Shown in pieces: positions 1 to 7,707 of a stretch of DNA of 64,000 nt (position 1 is its first letter; each line of letters begins with the position of its first letter). Both the position numbers and the translations under genes were made by a program. Below the pieces are notes generated by a model that saw nothing but the letters and a program-made list of their open reading frames with translations, made no database searches and had not been told where the DNA came from. The stretch is from assembly GCA_040384625.1 (NCBI GenBank), contig JAZKIW010000091.1:1-64000 (forward strand), given 5' to 3'. The DNA is from CADEEN01 sp040384625 (GTDB lineage: Bacteria > Pseudomonadota > Gammaproteobacteria > Burkholderiales > Burkholderiaceae_C).

Positions 1-260
1 GTGATGTGGTCGGGGATGTGCGGGTCGCCGGCCGAGCCGAACAGGATCGCGTCCTTGTGGCGGATCGCGTCCAGGCCATCGGCCGGCATCATCACGCCGT
101 GCGTGCGGTAATGGTCGCCGCCCCAGCGGAAGTTCTCGAACTCGAAAGCAAAGGACTTGTTCGACGAGGCCAGTGCTTCCAGCACCTGCTGGCCGGCAGG
201 AACAACTTCCTTGCCGATCCCGTCACCGGGGATGGTCGCAATCTGGTAGGTCTTCATCAT
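1..260 (-). CDS. Tartrate/3-isopropylmalate dehydrogenase-like protein, N-terminal part
   Basis: The visible N-terminus reads MMKTYQIATIPGDGIGKEVV, the opening of the isocitrate/isopropylmalate dehydrogenase fold with its IPGDGIG nucleotide-site loop. Further on it has FRWGGDHY and LFGSAGDP, typical of the tartrate dehydrogenase/D-malate dehydrogenase branch (NAD-dependent oxidative decarboxylation of 2-hydroxy acids). The window edge removes about three quarters of the gene. Its start overlaps the stop of the upstream permease (TGATG), so it appears to be the last visible gene of the leftward purine operon. Placement in the family is firm; the substrate cannot be told from this fragment. A second Met codon at 257 could also be the start. 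Confidence 0.8.
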   Translation of the reverse strand, partial: MMKTYQIATIPGDGIGKEVVPAGQQVLEALASSNKSFAFEFENFRWGGDHYRTHGVMMPADGLDAIRHKDAILFGSAGDPHIPDHI

Positions 261-1180
261 CAACTCCCGGGCGAGAACGCCTTGCCGAGCGAGGCCGGCA
301 TGTTGGCCTTGATCCAAGCCGCATTGCTCGAGATCAGCACGAGCACCAGGATCGTCGCCAAGTAGGGCAGCATCACCAGGAACTGGCTCGGGATGTCGAC
401 CCCCTGGCCCTGCAGGTGGAACTGCAGCATCGTGACGCCGCCGAACAGGTAGGCGCCTGCCAGCACGCGCGCCGGGCGCCAGGTAGCGAATGTGGTGAGT
501 GCCAGCGCGATCCAGCCTTTGCCCGCGACCATGCCTTCGACCCAAAGCGGCGTGTAGATCACCGAGATGTAGGCCCCGGCCACGCCACAGAGCGCCCCGC
601 CGGCGATCACCGCGGCCAGGCGGATCCTGCGCACCGGATAGCCGAGCGCGTGCGCCGACTCGGGCGACTCGCCCACCGCGCGCAGGATCAGGCCACTGCG
701 CGACCGCGTCAGCCACCAAGCTAGGCCGATCGCGAGAGCGATCGCGATCCAGACCATCGGGTGTTGCTTGAACAGCGCCGGCCCGATGAGCGGGATGTCG
801 GACAGGAAGGGTATGTCGTGGCTGGCGCGTTCGCCCAGGCGTTCGCGGGTGTAGGGCAGGCCGACGAAGGCCGAGAAGCCGGCGCCGAACAGGGAAAGGG
901 CCAGGCCCGTCGCGTACTGGTTGGTGTTGAGCCAGATGACCAGGATGCCGAATACCGCCGCCAGCGCGCCGCCGGCGATGGCGCCGGCGCCGAAGGCCAG
1001 CCAGTCGCTGCCGGTGTGCACCGCGGTGGCGAAGCCCGCGACTGCGGCCACCAGCATCAGGCCCTCGGCACCCAGGTTGACGATGCCGGCGCGTTCGTTG
1101 ATCAGGAGGCCGAGCGCGGCGATGCCGAGCACGGTGCCGGCGTTCAGCGTCGCGGCGATGAGGAGGGCAAATTCGTTCAT
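260..1180 (-). CDS. ABC transporter permease, BMP/nucleoside type, second subunit
   Basis: This is a 306-residue integral membrane protein with about eight hydrophobic segments. It has the conserved ERAGIVNLGAEGLML block of permeases paired with BmpA-type purine/nucleoside binding proteins (YufQ/NupQ branch of the branched-chain-like permease family). It overlaps the preceding permease by 4 nt (ATGA) and the following dehydrogenase by 1 nt, so translation is probably coupled. With guanine deaminase and xanthine dehydrogenase nearby, purine bases or nucleosides are the likely cargo; that is an inference from context. No lipoprotein binding protein gene is visible in the window, so it may lie further left. 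Confidence 0.88.
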   Translation of the reverse strand: MNEFALLIAATLNAGTVLGIAALGLLINERAGIVNLGAEGLMLVAAVAGFATAVHTGSDWLAFGAGAIAGGALAAVFGILVIWLNTNQYATGLALSLFGAGFSAFVGLPYTRERLGERASHDIPFLSDIPLIGPALFKQHPMVWIAIALAIGLAWWLTRSRSGLILRAVGESPESAHALGYPVRRIRLAAVIAGGALCGVAGAYISVIYTPLWVEGMVAGKGWIALALTTFATWRPARVLAGAYLFGGVTMLQFHLQGQGVDIPSQFLVMLPYLATILVLVLISSNAAWIKANMPASLGKAFSPGS

Positions 1181-2259
1181 GCGGTGGCTCCGGCAACGCG
1201 GCGCGAAGCCACCCAGCGCAAGCGGTAATGGATCAGCGTGTCGCTAGCCAGCAGCGAGAACAGCAGCAGGCCCTGGAACACGCCGGTGATCGATTTCGGC
1301 AGCTGCATGCGCGACTGCGCCAGTTCGCCACCGATGTAGAACATGCTCATCAGCACGGCTGAGAAGACGATGCCCACCGGGTGCAGGCGGCCGACGAAGG
1401 CGACGATGATCGCGGCGAAGCCGTAGCCCACTGGCACGTAAGGCGTCAGCTGACCGAGGGGGCCGGTGGCTTCGAGCGCACCGGCGAGTCCTGCCAGCCC
1501 GCCCGAGGCCAGGAGCGCCGTCCACAGCGAGGCCCGCGAGCTGTAGCCGCCGTAGCGCGCCGCCAGCGGCGCCAGCCCGCCGACCTGGGCCTGCATGCCG
1601 CGGAAGAGGCGGAACAGGAAGATCGTCATGCCGATCACCGCGACCAGCGCAATGATCACGCCGACGTTGATGCGCAGGCCCTGGAACAGGCGCGGTACCT
1701 GGGTCGGTTTGGCGAAGGTCACGGTCTGCGGGAAGTTGAAGCCGGCCGGGTCCTTCCACGGCCCGTAGACCAGGTAAGACAAGAGCATCTCGGCCACGTA
1801 CACGAGCATCAGGCTGACCAGGATTTCGTTGGCGTTGAAGCGGTCGCGCAGCAGGGCGGTGACGGCCGCCCACATCATCCCGCCGACGATGCCCGCGACC
1901 AGGATCACGACGACGATCGCGCCGGACGATTGCGGCGTGGCCTGCATCGCGATGCCGCCGGCGAAGATCGCGCCCAGGATGTACTGGCCTTCGGCGCCGA
2001 TATTCCAGACATTGGCGCGAAAGCACAGCGCCAGTCCGAGCGCGATCAGGATCAGCGGCACCGCCTTGACCGCGATCTCGCTCCAGGCATAGCCGCTCTT
2101 CACCGGCTCGACGAAGAACATGCGCAGGCCCAGCAGAGGGTCCTTGCCGAGCAGCAAGAAGAGCAGCACGCCCAGGGCGACGGTGACTGCCAGTGCGATC
2201 AACGGCGAGGCCAGGGCCATCGCGCCCGAGGGCGCGGCGCGGGCTTCAAGCTTGAGCAT
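1177..2259 (-). CDS. ABC transporter permease, BMP/nucleoside type, first subunit
   Basis: This 360-residue polytopic membrane protein carries the WNIGAEGQYILGAIFAGG block typical of the YufP/NupP-like permease of nucleoside/purine ABC importers. A hydrophobic segment follows a short charged N-terminus (MLKLEARAAP), and about nine more segments follow. It starts 14 nt inside the ATPase gene and its stop overlaps the next permease start (ATGA). It should pair with the second permease and the double ATPase to form the inner-membrane channel of the importer. Confidence 0.88.
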   Translation of the reverse strand: MLKLEARAAPSGAMALASPLIALAVTVALGVLLFLLLGKDPLLGLRMFFVEPVKSGYAWSEIAVKAVPLILIALGLALCFRANVWNIGAEGQYILGAIFAGGIAMQATPQSSGAIVVVILVAGIVGGMMWAAVTALLRDRFNANEILVSLMLVYVAEMLLSYLVYGPWKDPAGFNFPQTVTFAKPTQVPRLFQGLRINVGVIIALVAVIGMTIFLFRLFRGMQAQVGGLAPLAARYGGYSSRASLWTALLASGGLAGLAGALEATGPLGQLTPYVPVGYGFAAIIVAFVGRLHPVGIVFSAVLMSMFYIGGELAQSRMQLPKSITGVFQGLLLFSLLASDTLIHYRLRWVASRRVAGATA

Positions 2260-3790
2260 GGGCCGGCTCCTTGTCTTGTCTTGACGTGTTGTCCTGGTCG
2301 AACAGCCCGGCCATCCACTGGCCGATGCGTTCGATCGTTGCCTCGCGCGCCGGTACGCTCGGCGACAGCCGCCCGCGCGCGATCACCACCATCCGGTCCG
2401 ACAGTTCGAACAGCTCATCGAGCTCTTCGCTGACCACCAGCACCGCACAGCCTGCGTCGCGCAGCGCGAGCAGTTCGCCGCGGATCTGCGCCGCGGCGCC
2501 GACGTCGACACCCCAGGTCGGCTGGGCGACGATCAGCACCTTCGGATTCGCGTCAATCTCGCGCCCGACGATGAACTTCTGCAGGTTGCCGCCGGACAAG
2601 CTCTTGGCCACCGCATCGGCGCCCCCGGCCTTGACCTTGAAGCGCTCGATCAGGCGGGTGGCCAGCGCGCGCGTGGCGGCGATGTCGATCCAGCCGAAGG
2701 CACGCAGCGATTCGCGCCGCGTCAGCAAGGTGTTCGCTGCCAGGGACTGCGTCGGCACCGCGCCGCGACCCAGGCGCTCCTCGGGCACGAAATGCAGGCC
2801 CAGCGTGCGCCGCCGCGCCGGGCCGGCACGTGCGATGTCCTGGCCGAAGAGCTGGATGCTGCCGGCCGGCGCGCGCCGGTCTTCGCCCGACATCGCGGCC
2901 AGTAGCTCCTGCTGGCCGTTGCCCGAGACGCCCGCGATGCCGAGCACTTCGCCCGCGCGCAGCTGCAGCGAGACCTTGCTGAGCGGCACGCCGTAGACGC
3001 TTTCGGGCGCGAGCGTCAGTTCCTTCAGTTCGAGCGCCACGTCGCCCAGGGTCGCGGCGCGGTGCACCAGCTGCGGCGGCTCGGCACCGATCATCAGTTT
3101 GGACAGCGACGCGTTGCTCTCCAACCGCGGATCGACCGCACCGGTCACGCGCCCGCCGCGCAGCACCGTGCACTGGTGGCACAGCTCGCGGATCTCGTCG
3201 AGCTTGTGGCTGATGTAGAGGATCGAGCAACCTTCCTGGGCCAGTTGGCGCAGGGTGAGGAACAGGCTCTGCACCGCCATCGGCGTTAGCACCGAGGTCG
3301 GCTCGTCGAGGATCAGGAGCTTGGGATCCGACAGCAGCGCGCGCACGATCTCGACCCGCTGGCATTCGCCGACCGACAGGCTGTGCACCGGCCGCGAGGC
3401 GTCGACTTGCAGGCCGTAGTCGCCAGCCTTCTTGTTCATCCGCGTGGTCACCTCGGCCAGGGTCTCGCCGGTGTCCAGGCCGAGCCAGACGTTCTCGGCG
3501 GCCGTCAGGGTGTCGAACAGGCTGAAGTGCTGGAACACCATCGCGATGCCGTGCGCCTTGGCCTCGTGCGGGTTCCTGATCTGGACCAGCTGGCCGTCGA
3601 CGCGGATCTCGCCTTCGTCGGGCTGCACCGCGCCGAAGACGATCTTCATCAGCGTCGACTTGCCGGCCCCGTTCTCGCCCAGCAGGGCGTGGATTTCGCC
3701 CGGCTGCACCTGCAGGCTGATGTTGTCGTTGGCCTTGACGGCCGGGTACTGCTTGCTGACGCCCGTCAGCTCGAGTCTCGGAGCAGTCAT
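2246..3790 (-). CDS. ABC transporter ATP-binding protein, tandem NBD, nucleoside/purine type
   Basis: This 514-residue protein has two nucleotide-binding domains. The first has Walker A GENGAGKST, signature LSVGECQRVEI and Walker B LLILDEPTS. The second has a degenerate Walker A (GVSGNGQQEL), an intact signature LSGGNLQKFIVGREI and a Walker B variant ending VAQPTWGVDVG. This asymmetry is usual for the sugar/nucleoside ATPases of the RbsA/YufO group. I chose the start at 3790 (MTAPRLELTG) because the in-frame extension to 3877 overlaps the end of the guanine deaminase gene and is not conserved-looking. It lies 14 nt downstream of guanine deaminase and overlaps the first permease, so it belongs to the purine operon. 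Confidence 0.9.
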   Translation of the reverse strand: MTAPRLELTGVSKQYPAVKANDNISLQVQPGEIHALLGENGAGKSTLMKIVFGAVQPDEGEIRVDGQLVQIRNPHEAKAHGIAMVFQHFSLFDTLTAAENVWLGLDTGETLAEVTTRMNKKAGDYGLQVDASRPVHSLSVGECQRVEIVRALLSDPKLLILDEPTSVLTPMAVQSLFLTLRQLAQEGCSILYISHKLDEIRELCHQCTVLRGGRVTGAVDPRLESNASLSKLMIGAEPPQLVHRAATLGDVALELKELTLAPESVYGVPLSKVSLQLRAGEVLGIAGVSGNGQQELLAAMSGEDRRAPAGSIQLFGQDIARAGPARRRTLGLHFVPEERLGRGAVPTQSLAANTLLTRRESLRAFGWIDIAATRALATRLIERFKVKAGGADAVAKSLSGGNLQKFIVGREIDANPKVLIVAQPTWGVDVGAAAQIRGELLALRDAGCAVLVVSEELDELFELSDRMVVIARGRLSPSVPAREATIERIGQWMAGLFDQDNTSRQDKEPAHAQA

Positions 3791-3804
3791 CGTCTGTTTC
3801 CCGT

Positions 3805-5100
3805 TTAAGCGCCGACCAGACAGCGGCCCGCGACATAGGTGGCGACGACGTTGCGCTCGTCGCCCAAGGTCATCCACGCAAAGATCCGTTCATGCAGCGA
3901 AGAGGCCGCGGCATCGCGCACCGACGCCACCGGGCCGACCGCAACGTTCCACAGCACGGCATCGGCCATGCAGCCGGGGTCGAACGAGCCGATCTCGCCG
4001 TCGAGCCCGAGCGCCGCGGCGGCGCCGCGCGTCGCCGCGTGCAGGGCCTTCCACGCGGGCAGGCGCACGCCGCGCAGCGCCTGCACCTTGTAGGCATCGG
4101 CCATCGTGCGCAGCATCGACAGGCTGGTGCCGCCGCCGACGTCGCTGGCCAGCGAGACCGACGCGCCAGCCTCTTCGAGGCCGCGCCAGTCGCACAGGCC
4201 GCTGCCGAGGAACAGGTTCGAGCTCGGGCAATGCGCGATCTGTGCGCCTTCGCGGCCGAGTAGGGCGCGATCGGCGTCATCGAACCAGATGCCGTGAGCC
4301 AGCACCGAGTGCTTGCCGATCAGGCCGTGGCGGGCATAGACGTCGAGGTAGCTGCGTGCATCGGGGAAGAGTTCGGCCACCCATGCCAGCTCGTCGCGGT
4401 TCTCGGCTACGTGCGTCTGCAGGTAGGTGCTGGGGTGCGCGGCAAGCAGGCGGCCGGCGAGGGCCAGCTGCGCATCGCTGCTGGTCGGGGCGAAGCGCAC
4501 GGTGTGCGCGTAAGCCAGGCGGCCTTTCCCATGCCAGCGTGCGATGAGGACTTCGCTGTCGCGCTCGGCACTGTCGACCGTGTCGGTCAGACCCGCCGGT
4601 GCGTTGCGGTCCATCAGGCACTTGCCGGCGATGAGGCGCATCGAGCGCGCTTCGGCCGCAGCGAAGAGTGCATCGACCGAAGCCTTGTGCACGGTCGGGA
4701 AGACCACCGCCGACGTCGTGCCGTGGGCGAGCAGGGTATCGAGAAAGCGCGTCGAGCCCGCGGCGCAGACCTCGGGGTCGGCATAGCGCAGCTCGGCCGG
4801 GAAGGTGTAGGTCTCGAGCCAGTGCAGCAACTCGGTGCCGTAGCTGGCGATGACTTCCAGCTGCGGCATATGCACATGGGTGTCGATGAAGCCGGGCATC
4901 AGCAGCTGGCCGCAGTGGTCCTTCTTCGTCCACGCGTCGTCGGGTGCCTCCCACTGCACGCCCGCGATGCGGCCGTCGGCCTCCACCAGCAGCCAGTGGT
5001 CGGGCCGCCAGCGCAGGCCGGGCGACGAATCGCTCGGCACGCCCCAGCCCGGATCGGCCGTGAAGTCGAGGAGGTCAGCGCGAATGGCGAACTTCTTCAT
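3805..5100 (-). CDS. guaD: Guanine deaminase
   Basis: This 431-residue amidohydrolase would deaminate guanine to xanthine in the cytoplasm, feeding the xanthine dehydrogenase encoded on the other side of the regulator. Metal-binding motifs are present: FIDTHVHMPQ near residue 75, LQTHVAEN, VLAHGIW and the Asp in SLASDVGGGTSLSM. These are characteristic of the guanine deaminase branch and its length fits. The start at 5100 (MKKFAIRAD) overlaps the stop of the LysR gene by 4 nt. A longer in-frame reading upstream has no support. Confidence 0.93.
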   Translation of the reverse strand: MKKFAIRADLLDFTADPGWGVPSDSSPGLRWRPDHWLLVEADGRIAGVQWEAPDDAWTKKDHCGQLLMPGFIDTHVHMPQLEVIASYGTELLHWLETYTFPAELRYADPEVCAAGSTRFLDTLLAHGTTSAVVFPTVHKASVDALFAAAEARSMRLIAGKCLMDRNAPAGLTDTVDSAERDSEVLIARWHGKGRLAYAHTVRFAPTSSDAQLALAGRLLAAHPSTYLQTHVAENRDELAWVAELFPDARSYLDVYARHGLIGKHSVLAHGIWFDDADRALLGREGAQIAHCPSSNLFLGSGLCDWRGLEEAGASVSLASDVGGGTSLSMLRTMADAYKVQALRGVRLPAWKALHAATRGAAAALGLDGEIGSFDPGCMADAVLWNVAVGPVASVRDAAASSLHERIFAWMTLGDERNVVATYVAGRCLVGA

Positions 5101-6077
5101 GCCGCCTTCCCGTTGCGGCGTGCTGGCAGCGCGTGGCTGGCCAGCGTGCGCGCGACCTCCCGCACCTGCTCGCGCAGCCACTTGCCGCGCGCGCTGGCAT
5201 GCGTCACGTCGTGCCAGAGCTGGTAGTAGGTGAGGGGAGGAAAGGCGATCGGGCACTTCACCACACGCACCGGCAGCGGATCCACGTAGCGTGTGCAAAA
5301 AAGGCGCCCGGTCGTCAGCACCAGTTGCGTCTGCGCCAGCATCAGCGGGATCAGGCCGAAGTACGGGCTGCGCACCGCAATCTGGCGCGCCAGGCCCAAC
5401 CCGGCCAGGTGTTCGTCGATGACGCCGCGCGCGCCTTCGTGCATGGGCGTCGGCGCCACGTGCTCGGCACCGAGGTAGCGTGCCTCGGTCCAGCCGCGCG
5501 GGTTGCGCACGGCGGCGTGGTCCTCGTTGACCAGGCAGACGATCTCGTCGCTGAACAAGCGCGCCAGGTGCATCTCGCCCGGCGGTTCAAGCCAGTTGCC
5601 GATGACCAGGTCGACCTCGCCGCGGGCCAGGCTCTTGCGGTAGTCGAAGTCGCGCGTCAGCGGCATCAGCTCGACGCTCACGTTCGGGGCCTGCTGGCGC
5701 ACGCGCGCCACCAGCTCAGGCAGGAACAGCGGGTCAAGGAAGTCGCTAGCTGCGATGAGCAGCGTGGTGTCGCTGTGCGCGGCATCGAAGGCGCGGCTGC
5801 GCTGGCGTGCGCCGAACAGCAGGTCGGCCTGGCGCAGCAGCTGCGCCGCGGGCTCGACCAGTTGCAGCGCCGCCTCTGTCGGCACCAGGCCGGTGCCGCT
5901 GCGCACCAGCAACGCATCTCCCGTCAGTGCACGCAGGCGCCGCAACTGGGCGCTGACGGTCGGTTGCGTGCTGGCCAGCTTCAAGGCGGTGCGCGAGACG
6001 CTGCGTTCGGTGATCACGGTGTGCAGGACCCTGACGAGGTGAAGCTCGATCTTGTCGAAAAGAAGGCGCTCGGTCAT
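5097..6077 (-). CDS. LysR family transcriptional regulator
   Basis: This 326-residue protein has an N-terminal winged helix-turn-helix (RTALKLASTQPTVSAQLRRL) and a LysR-type effector domain. It is the first gene of the leftward purine operon and diverges from xdhA across only 70 bp, the classic LysR arrangement for controlling both sides. Its stop overlaps the guaD start (ATGA). The effector is probably a purine intermediate; that is inferred from neighbours only. The start at 6077 (MTERLLFDKIEL) is preferred because longer readings run into xdhA. Confidence 0.88.
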   Translation of the reverse strand: MTERLLFDKIELHLVRVLHTVITERSVSRTALKLASTQPTVSAQLRRLRALTGDALLVRSGTGLVPTEAALQLVEPAAQLLRQADLLFGARQRSRAFDAAHSDTTLLIAASDFLDPLFLPELVARVRQQAPNVSVELMPLTRDFDYRKSLARGEVDLVIGNWLEPPGEMHLARLFSDEIVCLVNEDHAAVRNPRGWTEARYLGAEHVAPTPMHEGARGVIDEHLAGLGLARQIAVRSPYFGLIPLMLAQTQLVLTTGRLFCTRYVDPLPVRVVKCPIAFPPLTYYQLWHDVTHASARGKWLREQVREVARTLASHALPARRNGKAA

Positions 6078-6147
6078 ACGGGTTGGCGCATACACAACAT
6101 GGCGCCGATCGTATAGACATCGCGGCTGCTCGGCGTATCTTTCGGGT
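6078..6147. promoter_or_regulatory. Divergent LysR/xdhA control region
   Basis: This 70-bp gap between two divergent starts must hold both promoters. An imperfect dyad, ATAC (6090-6093) and GTAT (6111-6114), flanks a GGCGCC palindrome (6101-6106), which is a plausible LysR-binding layout. I could not identify convincing -35/-10 pairs, so the assignment rests mainly on position. Confidence 0.35.
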
Positions 6148-7707
6148 ATGTCCCAAGCACCTTCTGCGCCTGAGCGTCCGATCCGCTTCTTCCACCGCGG
6201 CGCGGTGGTCGAGGTGAAGAGCGCCGCCACCACCCACACCGTGCTCGACTGGCTGCGCGAGGATGCGCATTGCAGCGGCACGAAGGAGGGCTGCGCTGAG
6301 GGTGACTGCGGCGCCTGCACGGTGATCGTGGCCGAGCTAGCCGAGAAGGCCGACGCGATCGGCACGCCTTCGGCCAAGGCCACCCGTGTCGGCGGCCTGA
6401 GCTTGCGCACGATCAACGCCTGCATCCAGTTCCTGCCCACGCTCGATGGCAAGGCGCTGTTGACGGTCGAAGACTTGAAGCCGATCGCCCGGGCCCAGGG
6501 CGTCACGCTGCACCCGGCGCAGCAGGCGATGGTCGAGTGCCACGGCTCGCAGTGCGGTTTCTGCACGCCCGGCTTCGTGATGTCGCTGGCCAGCTGCTAC
6601 GAGCGCCATGCCGAGGTGGGCATGAGCGCAACGCGCCAGCAGCTTGCCGACGAGCTGTCGGGCAACTTGTGCCGCTGCACCGGCTACCGGCCGATCCTGG
6701 ATGCCGGCGAGCGCATGTTCCAGTTGCCGGCTGCGCGACTGGACACGGCGCCAATCGCCGTTGCGCTGCGCCGGCTGGCCGCCAACCCGCCGCTGGCCTA
6801 TACCGACGGGCAGGGGGCGAGCTTCGCAGCACCGCGCAGCATCGAGGCCCTGGCCGAGTTGCGCGCTGCGCGGCCCGAAGCCCGCCTGCTCGCCGGTTCG
6901 ACCGACATCGGCCTCTGGGTGACCAAGCAGTTCAAACCGCTGCCCGACCTGATCTACCTGGGCGAAGCGGCCGGCCTGGCGCGCATCGGCACCAGCGCCG
7001 ACGGCAGCCTATCGATAGGTGCCGGCGCCCCGCTCGAAGACGCCTGGAGCGCCTTGGCCGAGCGCCACCCCGAGCTGAACGAGATGTGGCTGCGCTTCTC
7101 GTCGCTGCCGGTACGCAACGCCGGCACGATGGGCGGCAACGTCGCCAACGGCTCGCCGATAGGGGACAGCGCCCCGGTGCTGATCGCGTTGAATGCGTCG
7201 CTGGTGTTGAGGCACGGGAAGACACAGCGCCGCCTGTCGCTCGAAGCCTTCTACCTCGACTACATGAAGAACGCGCTGCAGCCGGGTGAGTTCGTCGAAG
7301 CGATCGAAGTGCCAGCGCCGGCGCACAACGCGTTGCGCGCCTACAAGCTGTCTAAGCGCTTCGATTGCGACATCTCGGCGCTGGCGGCCGGGTTGGCGGT
7401 TACGCTCGATGGGCATACGGTGCGCGAGGCCCGCTTCGTTTTCGGCGGCATGGCCGCCATCGTCAAGCGCGCGGCGAAGGCTGAGGCCGCGGTACGCGGC
7501 CAGCCCTGGACCGAGGCCACGGTCGACGCGGCCATTTCTGCGCTGGCGGGCGACTTCGCGCCGCTGACCGACCTGCGCGCCAGCGCCGACTACCGCCAGC
7601 GCGCCGCCGGCAACCTGCTGCGACGCTTCTGGCTCGAAACCCGCGCCGAGGTGCCGCTGCCGGCCGCGCAGGCGACGGTCTGGGCGCGCGAGGGAGCTTT
7701 CCCATGA
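6148..7707 (+). CDS. xdhA: Xanthine dehydrogenase small subunit (2Fe-2S and FAD domains)
   Basis: This 519-residue protein starts with a ferredoxin-like 2Fe-2S domain (cysteines in CSGTKEGCAEGDCGAC, residues 42-57) and a second all-helical 2Fe-2S domain (CHGSQCGFC and CRCTGYRP). A CO-dehydrogenase-flavoprotein FAD domain follows (LLAGSTDIGLWVTK, RNAGTMGGNVANGSPIGD). This order defines the bacterial XdhA subunit, which passes electrons from the molybdenum centre in XdhB to NAD. The start at 6148 (MSQAPSAPE) is chosen because upstream codons overlap the regulator promoter. It overlaps xdhB by 4 nt. Confidence 0.95.
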   Translation: MSQAPSAPERPIRFFHRGAVVEVKSAATTHTVLDWLREDAHCSGTKEGCAEGDCGACTVIVAELAEKADAIGTPSAKATRVGGLSLRTINACIQFLPTLDGKALLTVEDLKPIARAQGVTLHPAQQAMVECHGSQCGFCTPGFVMSLASCYERHAEVGMSATRQQLADELSGNLCRCTGYRPILDAGERMFQLPAARLDTAPIAVALRRLAANPPLAYTDGQGASFAAPRSIEALAELRAARPEARLLAGSTDIGLWVTKQFKPLPDLIYLGEAAGLARIGTSADGSLSIGAGAPLEDAWSALAERHPELNEMWLRFSSLPVRNAGTMGGNVANGSPIGDSAPVLIALNASLVLRHGKTQRRLSLEAFYLDYMKNALQPGEFVEAIEVPAPAHNALRAYKLSKRFDCDISALAAGLAVTLDGHTVREARFVFGGMAAIVKRAAKAEAAVRGQPWTEATVDAAISALAGDFAPLTDLRASADYRQRAAGNLLRRFWLETRAEVPLPAAQATVWAREGAFP